From the NCBI GenBank assembly GCA_027186245.1, contig CP114482.1, positions 26,059,209-26,123,208 of the forward strand: a stretch of 64,000 nucleotides of DNA. Reading direction: 5' to 3'. The notes under the pieces are model-generated. The model worked only from the letters and a program-made list of their open reading frames with translations, searched no databases and was not told the DNA's origin. This DNA comes from Coriaria nepalensis. Its lineage: Eukaryota > Streptophyta > Magnoliopsida > Cucurbitales > Coriariaceae. Position numbers and translations under genes: made by a program. Positions 24,611 to 38,339 of the stretch are shown here, one piece after another (the stretch's first letter is position 1; each line of letters begins with the position of its first letter).

Positions 24611-27324
24611 ACAAAGTGATTTAGAATGATTTGCTGACTAAAAGAGAGGCAAAAATATGGCTTGTACGCTAAAAAATGCATAGTTGCCATCAATAGATCA
24701 ATTGCAAGTTATGCACGAAAGTCGCGTTTTAAATGCAAAAAGAGAATTGGTTCGAAGTGCCTTCAAACAATTTAATGGTTGAAAAGACTGAGTGATATGC
24801 TTTTTAATGCTAAAGTAATGCGTTGTTGTCTTCAATAGATTAATTACAAGTTATGTAAGAAAATAATGTTTGAAGGGCAAAAATAGAATTCGTTCGAATT
24901 AATTTAGAATGATTTAGAGACTAAAAGAGACTCATTGACATGACTTTAAGGCTAAACAAATGCATTGTTGCCTTCAATAGATCAACTGCAAGTTACGCAC
25001 GAAAGTCATGTTTAAAGGCCGAATTTCGTTCGAAGTGATTTAGAATGATTTACTGACTAAAAGAGACGCAAAAATATGACTTGAACGCTAAAAAAGGCAT
25101 AGTTGCGATCAATAGATCAATTGCAAGTTATGCACGAAAGTCGCGTTTTAAATGCAAAAAGAGAATTGGTTCGAAGTGCCTTCAAACAATTTAATGATCG
25201 AAAAGACTGAGTGATATGCTTTTTAATGCTAAAATAATGCATTGTTGTCTTCAATAGATTAATTGCAAGTTATGTAAGAAAATAATGTTTGAAAAGCGAA
25301 AATAGAATTCGGTCGAATTAATTTAGAATGATTTAATGACTAAAAGAGACTCAATGACATGACTTTAAGGCTAAACAAATGCATTGTTGCCTTCAATAGA
25401 TCAACTGCAAGTTACGCACGAAAGTTATGTTTAAAGGCCGAATTTCGTTGGAAGTGATTTACAATGATTTACTGACAAAAAGAGACGCAAAAATATGACT
25501 TGAACGCTAAAAAATGCATAGTTGCCATCAATAGATCAATTGCAAGTTATGCACGAAAGTCGCGTTTTAAATGCAAAAAGAGAATTGGTTCGAAGTGCCT
25601 TCAAACAATTTAATGATTGAAAAGACTGAGTGATATGCTTTTTAATGCTAAAATAATGCATTGTTGTCTTCAATAGATTAATTGCAAGTTATGTAAGAAA
25701 ATAATGGTTGAAAGGCGAAAATAGAATTCGGTCGAATTAATTTAGAATGATTTAAAGACTAAAAGAGACTCATTGACATGACTTTAAGGATAAACAAATG
25801 CATTGTTGCCTTCAATAGATCAACTGCAAGTTACGCACGAAAGTCATGTTTAAAGGCTGAATTTCGTTCGAAGTGATTTAGAATGATTTACTGACTAAAA
25901 GAGACGCAAAAATATGACTTGAACGCTAAAAAAGGCATAGTTGCGATCAATAGATCAATTGCAAGTTATGCACGAAAGCCGCGTTTTAAATGCAAAAAGA
26001 GAATTGGTTCGAAGTGCCTTCAAACAATTTAATGATTGAAAAGACTGAGTGATATGCTTTTTAATGCTAAAATAATGCATTGTTGTCTTCAATAGATTAA
26101 TTGCATGTTATGTAAGAAAATAATGTTTGAAAGGCGAAAATAGAATTCGGTCGAATTAATTTAGAATGATTTAATGACTAAAAGAGACTCAATGACGTGA
26201 CTTTAAGGCTAAACAAATGCATTGTTGCCTTCAATAGATCAACTGCAAGTTACGCACGAAAGTTATGTTTAAAGGCCGAATTTCGTTGGAAGTGATTTAC
26301 AATGATTTACTGACTAAAAGAGACGCAAAAATATGACTTGAACGCTAAAAAATGCATAGTTGCCATCAATAGATCAATTGCAAGTTATGCACGAAAGTCG
26401 CGTTTTAAATGCAAAAAGAGAATTGGTTCGAAGTGCCTTCAAACAATTTAATGATTGAAAAGACTGAGTGATATGCTTTTTAATGCTAAAATAATGCATT
26501 GTTGTCTTCAATAGATTAATTGCAAGTTATGTAAGAAAATAATGGTTGAAAGGCGAAAATAGAATTCGGTCGAATTAATTTAGAATGATTTAAAGACTAA
26601 AAGAGACTCATTGACATGACTTTAAGGCTAAACAAATGCATTGTTGCCTTCAATAGATCAACTGCAAGTTACGCACGAAAGTCATGTTTAAAGGCCGAAT
26701 TTCGTTCGAAGTGATTTAGAATGATTTACTGACTAAAAGAGACGCAAAAATATGACTTGAACGCTAAAAAAGGCATAGTTGCGATCAATAGATCACTTGC
26801 AAGTTATGCACGAAAGCCGCGTTTTAAATGCAAAAAGAGAATTGGTTCGAAGTGCCTTCAAACAATTTAATGATTGAAAAGACTGAGTGATATGCTTTTT
26901 AATTCTAAAATAATGCATTGTTGTCTTCAATAGATTAATTGCAAGTTATGTACGAAAATAATGTTTGAAAGGCGAAAATTGAAATCGGTCGAATTAATTT
27001 AGAATGATTTAAAGACTAAAAGAGACTCAATGACATGACTTTAAGGCTAAACAAATGCATTTTTGCCTTCAATAGAACAACTGCAAGTTACGCATGAAAG
27101 TCATGTTTAAAGTCCGAATTTCATTCGAAGTGATTTAGAATGATTTACTGACTAAAAGAGACGCAAAAATATGAATTGAACGCTAAAAAATGCATAGTTG
27201 CCATCAATAGATCAATTGCAAGTTATGCACGAAAGTCGCATTTTAAATGCAAAAAGAGAATTGGTTCGAAGTGGCTTCAAACAATTTAATGATTGAAAAG
27301 ACTGAGTGATATGCTTTTTAACGC

Positions 27325-30300
27325 TAAAATAATGCATTGTTGTCTTCAATAGATTAATTGCATGTTATGTAAGAAAATAATGTTTGAAAGGCGAAAATAG
27401 AATTCGGTCGAATTAATTTAGAATGATTTAATGTCTAAAAGAGACTTAATGACGTGACTTTAAGGCTAAACAAATGCATTGTTGCCTTCAATAGATCAAC
27501 TGCAAGTTACGCACGAAAGTTATGTTTAAAGGCCGAATTTCGTTGGAAGTGATTTACAATGATTTACTGACAAAAAGAGACGCAAAAATATGACTTGAAC
27601 GCTAAAAAATGCATAGTTGCCATGAATAGATCAATTGCAAGTTATGCACGAAAGTCGCGTTTTAAATGCAAAAAGAGAATTGGTTCGAAGTGCCTTCAAA
27701 CAATTTAATGGTTGAAAAGACTGAGTGATATGCTTTTTAATGCTAAAGTAATGCGTTGTTGTCTTCAATAGATTAATTACAAGTTATGTAAGAAAATAAT
27801 GTTTGAAGGGCGAAAATAGAATTCGTTCGAATTAATTTAGAATGATTTAATGACTAAAAGAGACTCAATGACATGACTTTAAGGCTAAACAAATGCATTG
27901 TTGCCTTCAATAGATCAACTGCAAGTTACGCACGAAAGTTACGTTTAAAGGCCGAATTTCGTTGGAAGTGATTTAGAATGATTTACTGACTAAAAGAGAC
28001 GCAAAAATATGACTTGAACGCTAAAAAAGGCATAGTTGCCATCAATAGATCAATTGCAAGTTATGCACGAAAGTCGCATTTTAAATGCAAAAAGAGAATT
28101 GGTTCGAAGTGCCTTCAAACAATTTAATGATTGAAAAGACTGAGTGATATGCTTTTTAATGCTAAAATAATGCATTGTTGTCTTCAATAGATTAATTACA
28201 AGTGATGTAAGAAAATAATATTGGAAGGGCGAAAATAGAATTCGTTCGAACTAATTTAGAATGATTTAATGACTAGAAGAGACTCAGTGACATGAATTTA
28301 AGGCGAAAGAAATGCATTGTTCCCTGTAATAGATCAACTGCAAGTTATGCACGAAAGTCATGTTTAAATGCCGAATTTCATACAAAGTGATTATGAATGA
28401 TTTGCTGACTAAAAGAGAGGCAAAAATATGGCTTGTACGCTAAAAAATGCATAGTTGCCATCAATAGATCAATTGCAAGTTATGCACGAAAGTCGCGTTT
28501 TAAATGCAAAAAGAGAATTGGTTCGAAGTGCCTTCAAACAATTTAATGGTTGAAAAGACTGAGTGATGTGCTTTTTAATGCTAAAGTAATGCGTTGTTGT
28601 CTTCAATAGATTAATTACAAGTTATGTAAGAAAATAATGTTTGAAGGGCAAAAATAGAATTCGTTCGAATTAATTTAGAATGATTTAGAGACTAAAAGAG
28701 ACTCATTGACATGACTTTAAGGCTAAACAAATGCATTGTTGCCTTCAATAGATCAACTGCAAGCTACGCACGAAAGTCATGTTTAAAGGCCGAATTTCGT
28801 TCGAAGTGATTTAGAATGATTTACTGACTAAAAGAGACGCAAAAATATGACTTGAACGCTAAAAAATGCATAGTTGCCATCAATAGATCAATTGCAAGTT
28901 ATGCACGAAAGTCGCGTTTTAAATGCAAAAAGAGAATTGGTTCGAAGTGCCTTCAAACAATTTAATGATTGAAAAGACTGAGTGATATGCTTTTTAATGC
29001 TAAAATAATGCATTGTTGTCTTCAATAGATTAATTGCATGTTATGTAAGAAAATAATGTTTGAAAGGCGAAAATAGAATTCGGTCGAATTAATTTAGAAT
29101 GATTTAATGTCTAAAAGAGACTCAATGACGTTACTTTAAGGCTAAACAAATGCATTGTTGCCTTCAATAGATCAACTGCAAGTTACGCACGAAAGTTATG
29201 TTTAAAGGCCGAATTTCGTTGGAAGTGATTTACAATGATTTACTGACAAAAAGAGACGCAAAAATATGACTTGAACGCTAAAAAATGCATAGTTGCCATG
29301 AATAGATCAATTGCAAGTTATGCACGAAAGTCGCGTTTTAAATGCAAAAAGAGAATTGGTTCGAAGTGCCTTCAAACAATTTAATGGTTGAAAAGACTGA
29401 GTGATATGCTTTTTAATGCTAAAGTAATGCGTTGTTGTCTTCAATAGATTAATTACAAGTTATGTAAGAAAATAATGTTTGAAGGGCGAAAATAGAATTC
29501 GTTCGAATTAATTTAGAATGATTTAATGACTAAAAGAGACTCAATGACATGACTTTAAGGCTAAACAAATGCATTGTTGCCTTCAATAGATCAACTGCAA
29601 GTTACGCACGAAAGTTACGTTTAAAGGCCGAATTTCGTTGGAAGTGATTAAGAATGATTTACTGACTAAAAGAGACGCAAAAATATGACTTGAACGCTAA
29701 AAAAGGCATAGTTGCCATCAATAGATCAATTGCAAGTTATGCACGAAAGTCGCATTTTAAATGCAAAAAGAGAATTGGTTCGAAGTGCCTTCAAACAATT
29801 TAATGATTGAAAAGACTGAGTGATATGCTTTTTAATGCTAAAATAATGCATTGTTGTCTTCAATAGATTAATTACAAGTGATGTAAGAAAATAATATTGG
29901 AAGGGCGAAAATAGAATTCGTTCGAACTAATTTAGAATGATTTAATGACTAGAAGAGACTCAGTGACATGAATTTAAGGCGAAAGAAATGCATTGTTCCC
30001 TGTAATAGATCAACTGCAAGTTATGCACGAAAGTCATGTTTAAATGCCGAATTTCATACAAAGTGATTTAGAATGATTTGCTGACTAAAAGAGAGGCAAA
30101 AATATGGCTTGTACGCTAAAAAATGCATAGTTGCCATCAATAGATCAATTGCAAGTTATGCACGAAAGTCGCGTTTTAAATGCAAAAAGAGAATTGGTTC
30201 GAAGTGCCTTCTAACAATTTAATGGTTGAAAAGACTGAGTGATATGCTTTTTAATGCTAAAGTAATGCGTTGTTGTCTTCAATAGATTAATTACAAGTTA

Positions 30301-30541
30301 TGTAAGAAAATAATGTTTGAAGGGCAAAAATAGAATTCGTTCGAATTAATTTAGAATGATTTAATGACTAAAAGAGACTCATTGACATGACTTTAAGGCT
30401 AAACAAATGCATTGTTGCCTTCAATAGATCAACTGCAAGTTACGCACGAAAGTCATGTTTAAAGGCCGAATTTCGTTCGAAGTGATTTAGAATGATTTAC
30501 TGACTAAAAGAGACGCAAAAATATGACTTGAACGCTAAAAA
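27325..30541 (+). repeat. Tandem duplication of 4 trimers (1676 bp), pair 1
   Basis: The arms are about 27325-29000 and 29001-30541. Shared markers 1676 bp apart are TTTAATGTCTAAAAGAG near 27427 and 29103, GCCATGAATAG, GTTACGTTTAAAGG, and TGTTCCCTGTAATAG with CCCT at 28322 and 29998. A related block lies 3771 bp (9 trimers) to the left, with CCCT at 24551. The match ends near 30541, where AAATGCATAGTTGCC becomes AAAGGCATAGTTGCG. Confidence 0.83.
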
Positions 30542-32425
30542 AGGCATAGTTGCGATCAATAGATCAATTGCAAGTTATGCACGAAAGTCGCGTTTTAAAT
30601 GCAAAAAGAGAATTGGTTCGAAGTGCCTTCAAACAATTTAATGATTGAAAAGACTGAGTGATATGCTTTTTAATGCTAAAATAATGCATTGTTGTCTTCA
30701 ATAGATTAATTGCAAGTTATGTAAGAAAATAATGGTTGAAAGGCGAAAATAGAATTCGGTCGAATTAATTTAGAATGATTTAATGACTAAAAGAGACTCA
30801 ATGACATGACTTTAAGGCTAAACAAATGCATTGTTGCCTTCAATAGATCAACTGCAAGTTACGCACGAAAGTCATGTTTAAAGGCCGAATTTCGTTCGAA
30901 GTGATTTAGAATGATTTACTGACTAAAAGAGACGCAAAAATGACTTGAACGCTAAAAAAGGCATAGTTGCCATCAATAGATCAATTGCAAGTTATGAACG
31001 AAAGCCGCGTTTTAAATGCAAAAAGACAATTGGTTCGAAGTGTATTCAAACAATTTAATGATTGAAAAGACTGAGTGATATGCTTTTTAATGCTAAAATA
31101 ATGCATTGTTGTCTTCAATAGATTAATTGCAAGTTATGTAAGAAAATAATGGTTGAAAGGCGAAAATAGAATTCGGTCGAATTAATTTAGAATGATTTAA
31201 AGACTAAAAGAGACTCAATGACATGACTTTAAGGCTAAACAAATGCATTGTTGCCTTCAATAGATCAACTGCAAGTTACGCACGAAAGTCATGTTTAAAG
31301 GCCGAATTTCGTTCGAAGTGATTTAGAATGATTTACTGACTAAAAGAGACGCAAAAATATGACTTGAACGCTAAAAAAGGCATAGTTGCGATCAATAGAT
31401 CAATTGCAAGTTATGCACGAAAGTCGCGTTTTAAATGCAAAAAGAGAATTGGTTCGAAGTGCCTTCAAACAATTTAATGATTGAAAAGACTGAGTGATAT
31501 GCTTTTTAATGGTAAAATAATGCATTGTTGTCTTCAATAGATTAATTGCAAGTTATGTAAGAAAATAATGTTTGAAAGGCGAAAATAGAATTCGGTCGAA
31601 TTAATTTAGAATGATTTAATGACTAAAAGAGACTCAATGACATGACTTTAAGGCTAAACAAATGCATTGTTGCCTTCAGTAGATCAACTGCAAGTTACGC
31701 ACGAAAGTTATGTTTAAAGGCCGAATTTCATTGGAAGTGATTTACAATGATTTACTGACTAAAAGAGACGCAAAAATATGACTTGAACGCTAAAAAATGC
31801 ATAGTTGCCATCAATAGATCAATTGCAAGTTATGCACGAAAGTCGCATTTTAAATGCAAAAAGAGAATTGGTTCGAAGTGCCTTCAAACAATTTAATGAT
31901 TGAAAAGACTGAGTGATATGCTTTTTAATGCTAAAATAATGCATTGTTGTCTTCAATAGATTAATTGCAAGTTATGTAAGAAAATAATGGTTGAAAGGCG
32001 AAAATAGAATTCGGTCGAATTAATTTAGAATGATTTAAAGACTAAAAGAGACTCATTGACATGACTTTAAGGCTAAACAAATGCATTGTTGCCTTCAATA
32101 GATCAACTGCAAGTTACGCACGAAAGTCATGTTTAAAGGCCGAATTTCGTTCGAAGTGATTTAGAATGATTTACTGACTAAAAGAGACGCAAAAATATGA
32201 CTTGAACGCTAAAAAAGGCATAGTTGCGATCAATAGATCAATTGCAAGTTATGCACGAAAGCCGCGTTTTAAACGCAAAAAGAGAATTGGTTCGAAGTGC
32301 CTTCAAACAATTTAATGATTGAAAAGACTGAGTGATATGCTTTTTAATGCTAAAATAATGCATTGTTGTCTTCAATAGATTAATTGCAAGTTATGTAAGA
32401 AAATAATGTTTGAAAGGCGAAAATA

Positions 32426-32560
32426 GAATTCGGTCGAATTAATTTAGAATGATTTAATGACTAAAAGAGACTCAATGACATGACTTTAAGGCTAAACAAA
32501 TGCATTGTTGCCTTCAATAGATCAACTGCAAGTTACGCACGAAAGTTATGTTTAAAGGCC
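32426..32560 (+). repeat. Representative A monomer (135 bp)
   Basis: Starts with an EcoRI site (GAATTC) followed by GGTCGAATTAATTTAGAATG. Further landmarks are GAGACTCAATGACATGAC, AACAAATGCATTGTTGCC, GATCAACTGCAAGTTACG and an end in TTTAAAGGCC. Compared with B and C it lacks the 7-base A-rich tail between the last GC and the next GAATT, which explains 135 versus 142 bp. Common variants elsewhere have GAATTCGTTCGAA starts and ATGCC instead of AGGCC ends. Confidence 0.93.
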
Positions 32561-32702
32561 GAATTTCATTGGAAGTGATTTACAATGATTTACTGACTAA
32601 AAGAGACGCAAAAATATGACTTGAACGCTAAAAAATGCATAGTTGCCATCAATAGATCAATTGCAAGTTATGCACGAAAGTCGCGTTTTAAATGCAAAAA
32701 GA
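32561..32702 (+). repeat. Representative B monomer (142 bp)
   Basis: Starts GAATTTC. Landmarks are GATTTACTGACTAAAAGAG, CGCAAAAATATGACTTG, AATGCATAGTTGCCATC, GATCAATTGCAAGTTATG and GTCGCGTTTTAAATGC, ending in the A-rich tail AAAAAGA. Two main subtypes alternate through the array: AAAATGCATAGTTGCCATC and AAAAGGCATAGTTGCGATC. Many copies carry TTTCGTTGGAAG near the start and others TTTCGTTCGAAG or TTTCATACGAAG. Confidence 0.93.
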
Positions 32703-32844
32703 GAATTGGTTCGAAGTGCCTTCAAACAATTTAATGATTGAAAAGACTGAGTGATATGCTTTTTAATGCTAAAATAATGCATTGTTGTCTTCAATAGATT
32801 AATTGCAAGTTATGTAAGAAAATAATGGTTGAAAGGCGAAAATA
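32703..32844 (+). repeat. Representative C monomer (142 bp)
   Basis: Starts GAATTGGTTCGAAGTGCC. Landmarks are CAATTTAATGATTGAAAAG, CTGAGTGATATGC, TTTTTAATGCTAAAATAATG, ATGCATTGTTGTCTTCAATA, GATTAATTGCAAGTTATG and TAAGAAAATAATG, ending GGCGAAAATA. The next A starts at 32845. C is the type most diverged from the other two in its first half. Confidence 0.93.
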
Positions 32845-32922
32845 GAATTCGGTCGAATTAATTTAGAATGATTTAAAGACTAAAAGAGACTCATTGACAT
32901 GACTTTAAGGCTAAACAAATGG

Positions 32923-35900
32923 ATTGTTGCCTTCAATAGATCAACTGCAAGTTACGCACGAAAGTTACGTTTAAAGGCCGAATTTCGTTGGAAGTGATTT
33001 AGAATGATTTACTGACTAAAAGAGACGCAAAAATATGACTTGAACGCTAAAAAAGGCATAGTTGCCATCAATAGATCAATTGCAAGTTATGCACGAAAGT
33101 CGCATTTTAAATGCAAAAAGAGAATTGGTTCGAAGTGCCTTCAAACAATTTAATGATTGAAAAGACTGAGTGATATGCTTTTTAATGCTAAAATAATGCA
33201 TTGTTGTCTTCAATAGATTAATTACAAGTGATGTAAGAAAATAATATTGGAAGGGCGAAAATAGAATTCGTTCAAACTAATTTAGAATGATTTAATGACT
33301 AGAAGAGAGTCAGTGACACGAATTTAAGGCGAAAGAAATGCATTGTTCCCTATAATAGATCAACTGCAAGTTATGCACGAAAGTCATGTTTAAATGCCGA
33401 ATTTCATACAAAGTGATTTAGAATGATTTGCTGACTAAAAGAGAGGCAAAAATATGGCTTGTACGCTAAAAAATGCATAGTTGCCATCAATAGATCAATT
33501 GCAAGTTATGCACGAAAGTCGCGTTTTAAATGCAAAAAGAGAATTGGTTCGAAGTGCCTTCAAACAATTTAATGATTGAAAAGACTGAGTGATATGCTTT
33601 TTAATGCTAAAATAATGCATTGTTGTCTTCAATAGATTAATTGGAAGTTATGTAAGAAAATAATGTTTGAAAGGCGAAAATAGAATTCGGTCGAATTAAT
33701 TTAGAATGATTTAATGACTAAAAGAGACTCAATGACATGACTTTAAGGCTAAACAAATGCATTGTTGCCTTCAATAGATCAACTGCAGGTTACGCACGAA
33801 AGTTATGTTTAAAGGCCGAATTTCGTTGGAAGTGATTTACAATGATTTACTGACTAAAAGAGACGCAAAAATATGACTTGAACGCTAAAAAATACATAGT
33901 TGCCATCAATAGATCAATTGCAAGTTATGCACGAAAGTCGCGTTTTAAATGCAAAAAGAGAATTGGTTCGAAGTGCCTTCAAACAATTTAATGATTGAAA
34001 AGACTGAGTGATATGCTTTTTAATGCTAAAATAATGCATTGTTGTCTTCAATAGATTAATTGCAAGTTATGTAAGAAAATAATGGTTGAAAGGCGAAAAT
34101 AGAATTCGGTCGAATTAATTTAGAATGATTTAAAGACTAAAAGAGACTCATTGACATGACTTTAAGGCTAAACAAATGCATTGTTGCCTTCAATAGATCA
34201 ACTGCAAGTTACGCACGAAAGTCATGTTTAAAGGCCAAATTTCGTTCGAAGTGATTTAGAATGATTTACTGACTAAAAGAGACGCAAAAATATGACTTGA
34301 ACGCTAAAAAAGGCATAGCTGCGATCAATAGATCAATTGCAAGTTATGCACGAAAGCCGCGTTTTAAATGCAAAAAGAGAATTGGTTCGAAGTGTCTTCA
34401 AACAATTTAATGATTGAAAAGACTGAGTGATATGCTTTTTAATGCTAAAATAATGCGTTGTTGTCTTCAATAGATTAATTACAAGTTATGTAAGAAAATA
34501 ATGTTTGAAGGGCGAAAATAGAATTCGTTCGAATTAATTTAGAATGATTTAATGACTAAAAGAGACTCAATGACATGACTTTAAGGCTAAACAAATGCAT
34601 TGTTGCCTTCAATAGATCAACTGCAAGTTACGCACGAAAGTTACGTTTAAAGGCCGAATTTCGTTGGAAGTGATTTAGAATGATTTACTGACTAAAAGAG
34701 ACGCAAAAATATGACTTGAACGCTAAAAAAGGCATAGTTGCCATCAATAGATCAATTGCAAGTTATGCACGAAAGTCGCATTTTAAATGCAAAAAGAGAA
34801 TTGGTTCGAAGTGCCTTCAAACAATTTAATGATTGAAAAGACTGAGTGATATGCTTTTTAATGCTAAAATAATGCATTGTTGTCTTCAATAGATTAATTA
34901 CAAGTGATGTAAGAAAATAATATTGGAAGGGCGAAAATAGAATTCGTTCAAACTAATTTAGAATGATTTAATGACTAGAAGAGACTCAGTGACACGAATT
35001 TAAGGCGAAAGAAATGCATTGTTCCCTATAATAGATCAACTGCAAGTTATGCACGAAAGTCATGTTTAAATGCCGAATTTCATACAAAGTGATTTAGAAT
35101 GATTTGCTGACTAAAAGAGAGGCAAAAATATGGCTTGTACGCTAAAAAATGCATAGTTGCCATCAATAGATCAATTGCAAGTTATGCACGAAAGTCGCGT
35201 TTTAAATGCAAAAAGAGAATTGGTTCGAAGTGCCTTCAAACAATTTAATGATTGAAAAGACTGAGTGATATGCTTTTTAATGCTAAAATAATGCATTGTT
35301 GTCTTCAATAGATTAATTGCAAGTTATGTAAGAAAATAATGTTTGAAAGGCGAAAATAGAATTCGGTCGAATTAATTTAGAATGATTTAATGACTAAAAG
35401 AGACTCAATGACATGACTTTAAGGCTAAACAAATGCATTGTTGCCTTCAATAGATCAACTGCAGGTTACGCACGAAAGTTATGTTTAAAGGCCGAATTTC
35501 GTTGGAAGTGATTTACAATGATTTACTGACTAAAAGAGACGCAAAAATATGACTTGAACGCTAAAAAATACATAGTTGCCATCAATAGATCAATTGCAAG
35601 TTATGCACGAAAGTCGCGTTTTAAATGCAAAAAGAGAATTGGTTCGAAGTGCCTTCAAACAATTTAATGATTGAAAAGACTGAGTGATATGCTTTTTAAT
35701 GCTAAAATAATGCATTGTTGTCTTCAATAGATTAATTGCAAGTTATGTAAGAAAATAATGGTTGAAAGACGAAAATAGAATTCGGTCGAATTAATTTAGA
35801 ATGATTTAAAGACTAAAAGAGACTCATTGACATGACTTTAAGGCTAAACAAATGCATTGTTGCCTTCAATAGATCAACTGCAAGTTACGCACGAAAGTCA

Positions 35901-36110
35901 TGTTTAAAGGCCGAATTTCGTTCGAAGTGATTTAGAATGATTTACTGACTAAAAGAGACGCAAAAATATGACTTGAACGCTAAAAAAGGCATAGTTGCGA
36001 TCAATAGATCAATTGCAAGTTATGCACGAAAGCCGCGTTTTAAATGCAAAAAGAGAATTGGTTCGAAGTGCCTTCAAACAATTTAATGATTGAAAAGACT
36101 GAGTGATATG
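32923..36110 (+). repeat. Tandem duplication of 4 trimers (1676 bp), pair 2
   Basis: The arms are about 32923-34598 and 34599-36110. Shared private variants are CAGTGACACGAATTT, TGTTCCCTATAATAG with CCCT at 33348 and 35024, CTGCAGGTTACG near 33783 and 35459, and AAAAATACATAG near 33890 and 35566. The left arm has a few differences such as GGCATAGCTGCG near 34315. Confidence 0.85.
33821..33837 (+). other. Partial CENP-B-box-like motif in a B monomer (one example of many)
   Basis: TTTCGTTGGAAGTGATT aligned to the known 17-base CENP-B box YTTCGTTGGAARCGGGA matches at 13 positions, including all of the first 12. Of the nine bases regarded as essential (TTCG, the A at position 10, and CGGG), six match; the CGGG part reads TGAT. 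Copies of the same 12-base half occur at the start of many B monomers, for example near 2822, 7850, 16230 and 49325. Others have TTCGTTCGAAG or TTCATACGAAG. Binding is not shown; chance similarity is quite possible. Confidence 0.3.
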
Positions 36111-38339
36111 CTTTTTAATGCTAAAATAATGCATTGTTGTCTTCAATAGATTAATTGCAAGTTATGTAAGAAAATAATGTTTGAAAGGCGAAAATAGAAT
36201 TCGGTCGAATTAATTTAGAATGATTTAATGACTAAAAGAGACTCAATGACATGACTTTAAGGCTAAACAAATGCATTGTTGCCTTCAATAGATCAACTGC
36301 AAGTTACGCACGAAAGTTATGTTTAAAGGCCGAATTTCGTTGGAAGTGATTTACAATGATTTACTGACTAAAAGAGACGCAAAAATATGACTTGAACGCT
36401 AAAAAATGCATAGTTGCCATCAATAGATCAATTGCAAGTTATGCACGAAAGTCGCGTTTTAAATGCAAAAAGAGAATTGGTTCGAAGTGCCTTCAAACAA
36501 TTTAATGGTTGAAAAGACTGAGTGATATGCTTTTTAATGCTAAAGTAATGCGTTGTTGTCTTCAATAGATTAATTACAAGTTATGTAAGAAAATAATGTT
36601 TGAAGGGCAAAAATAGAATTCGTTCGAATTAATTTAGAATGATTTAGAGACTAAAAGAGACTCATTGACATGACTTTAAGGCTAAACAAATTCATTGTTG
36701 CCTTCAATAGATCAACTGCAAGTTACGCACGAAAGTCATGTTTAAAGGCCGAATTTCGTTCGAAGTGAATTAGAATGATTTACTGACTAAAAGAGACGCA
36801 AAAATATGACTTGAACGCTAAAAAATACATAGTTGCCATCAATAGATCAATTGCAAGTTATGCACGAAAGTCGCGTTTTAAATGCAAAAAGAGAATTGGT
36901 TCGAAGTGCCTTCAAACAATTTAATGATTGAAAAGACTGAGTGATATGCTTTTTAATGCTAAAATAATGCATTGTTGTCTTCAATAGATTAATTGCAAGT
37001 TATGTAAGAAAATAATGGTTGAAAGGCGAAAATAGAATTCGGTCGAATTAATTTAGAATGATTTAAAGACTAAAAGAGACTCATTGACATGACTTTAAGG
37101 CTAAACAAATGCATTGTTGCCTTCAATAGATCAACTGCAAGTTACGCACGAAAGTCATGTTTAAAGGCCGAATTTCGTTCGAAGTGATTTAGAATGATTT
37201 ACTGACTAAAAGAGACGCAAAAATATGACTTGAACGCTAAAAAAGGCATAGTTGCGATCAATAGATCAATTGCAAGTTATGCACGAAAGCCGCGTTTTAA
37301 ACGCAAAAAGAGAATTGGTTCGAAGTGCCTTCAAACAATTTAATGATTGAAAAGACTGAGTGATATGCTTTTTAATGCTAAAATAATGCATTGTTGTCTT
37401 CAATAGATTAATTACAAGTTATGTAAGAAAATAATGTTTGAAGGGCGAAAATAGAATTCGTTCGAATTAATTTAGAATGATTTAATGACTAAAAGAGACT
37501 CAATGACATGACTTTAAGGCTAAACAAATGCATTGTTGCCTTCAATAGATCAACTGCAAGTTACGCACGAAAGTCATGTTTAAAGGCCGAATTTCGTTCG
37601 AAGTGATTTAGAATGATTTACTGACTAAAAGAGACGCAAAAATATGACTTGAACGCTAAAAAAGGCATAGTTGCGATCAATAGATCAATTGCAAGTTATG
37701 CACAAAAGTCGCGTTTTAAATGCAAAAAGAGAATTGGTTCGAAGTGCCTTCAAACAATTTAATGATTGAAAAGACTGAGTGATATGCTTTTTAATGCTAA
37801 AATAATGCATTGTTGTCTTCAATAGATTAATTGCAAGTTATGTAAGAAAATAATGTTTGAAAGGCGAAAATAGAATTCGGTCGAATTAATTTAGAATGAT
37901 TTAATGACTAAAAGAGACTCAATGACATGACTTTAAGGCTAAACAAATGCATTGTTGCCTTCAATAGATCAACTGCAAGTTACGCACGAAAGTTATGTTT
38001 AAAGGCCGAATTTCGTTGGAAGTGATTTACAATGATTTACTGACTAAAAGAGACGCAAAAATATGACTTGAACGCTAAAAAATGCATAGTTGCCATCAAT
38101 AGATCAATTGCAAGTTCTGCACGAAAGTCGCGTTTTAAATGCAAAAAGAGAATTGGTTCGAAGTGCCTTCAAACAATTTAATGATTGAAAAGACTGAGTG
38201 ATATGCTTTTTAATGCTAAAATAATGCATTGTTGTCTTCAATAGATTAATTGCAAGTTATGTAAGAAAATAATGGTTGAAAGGCGAAAATAGAATTCGGT
38301 CGAATTAATTTAGAATGATTTAAAGACTAAAAGAGACTC

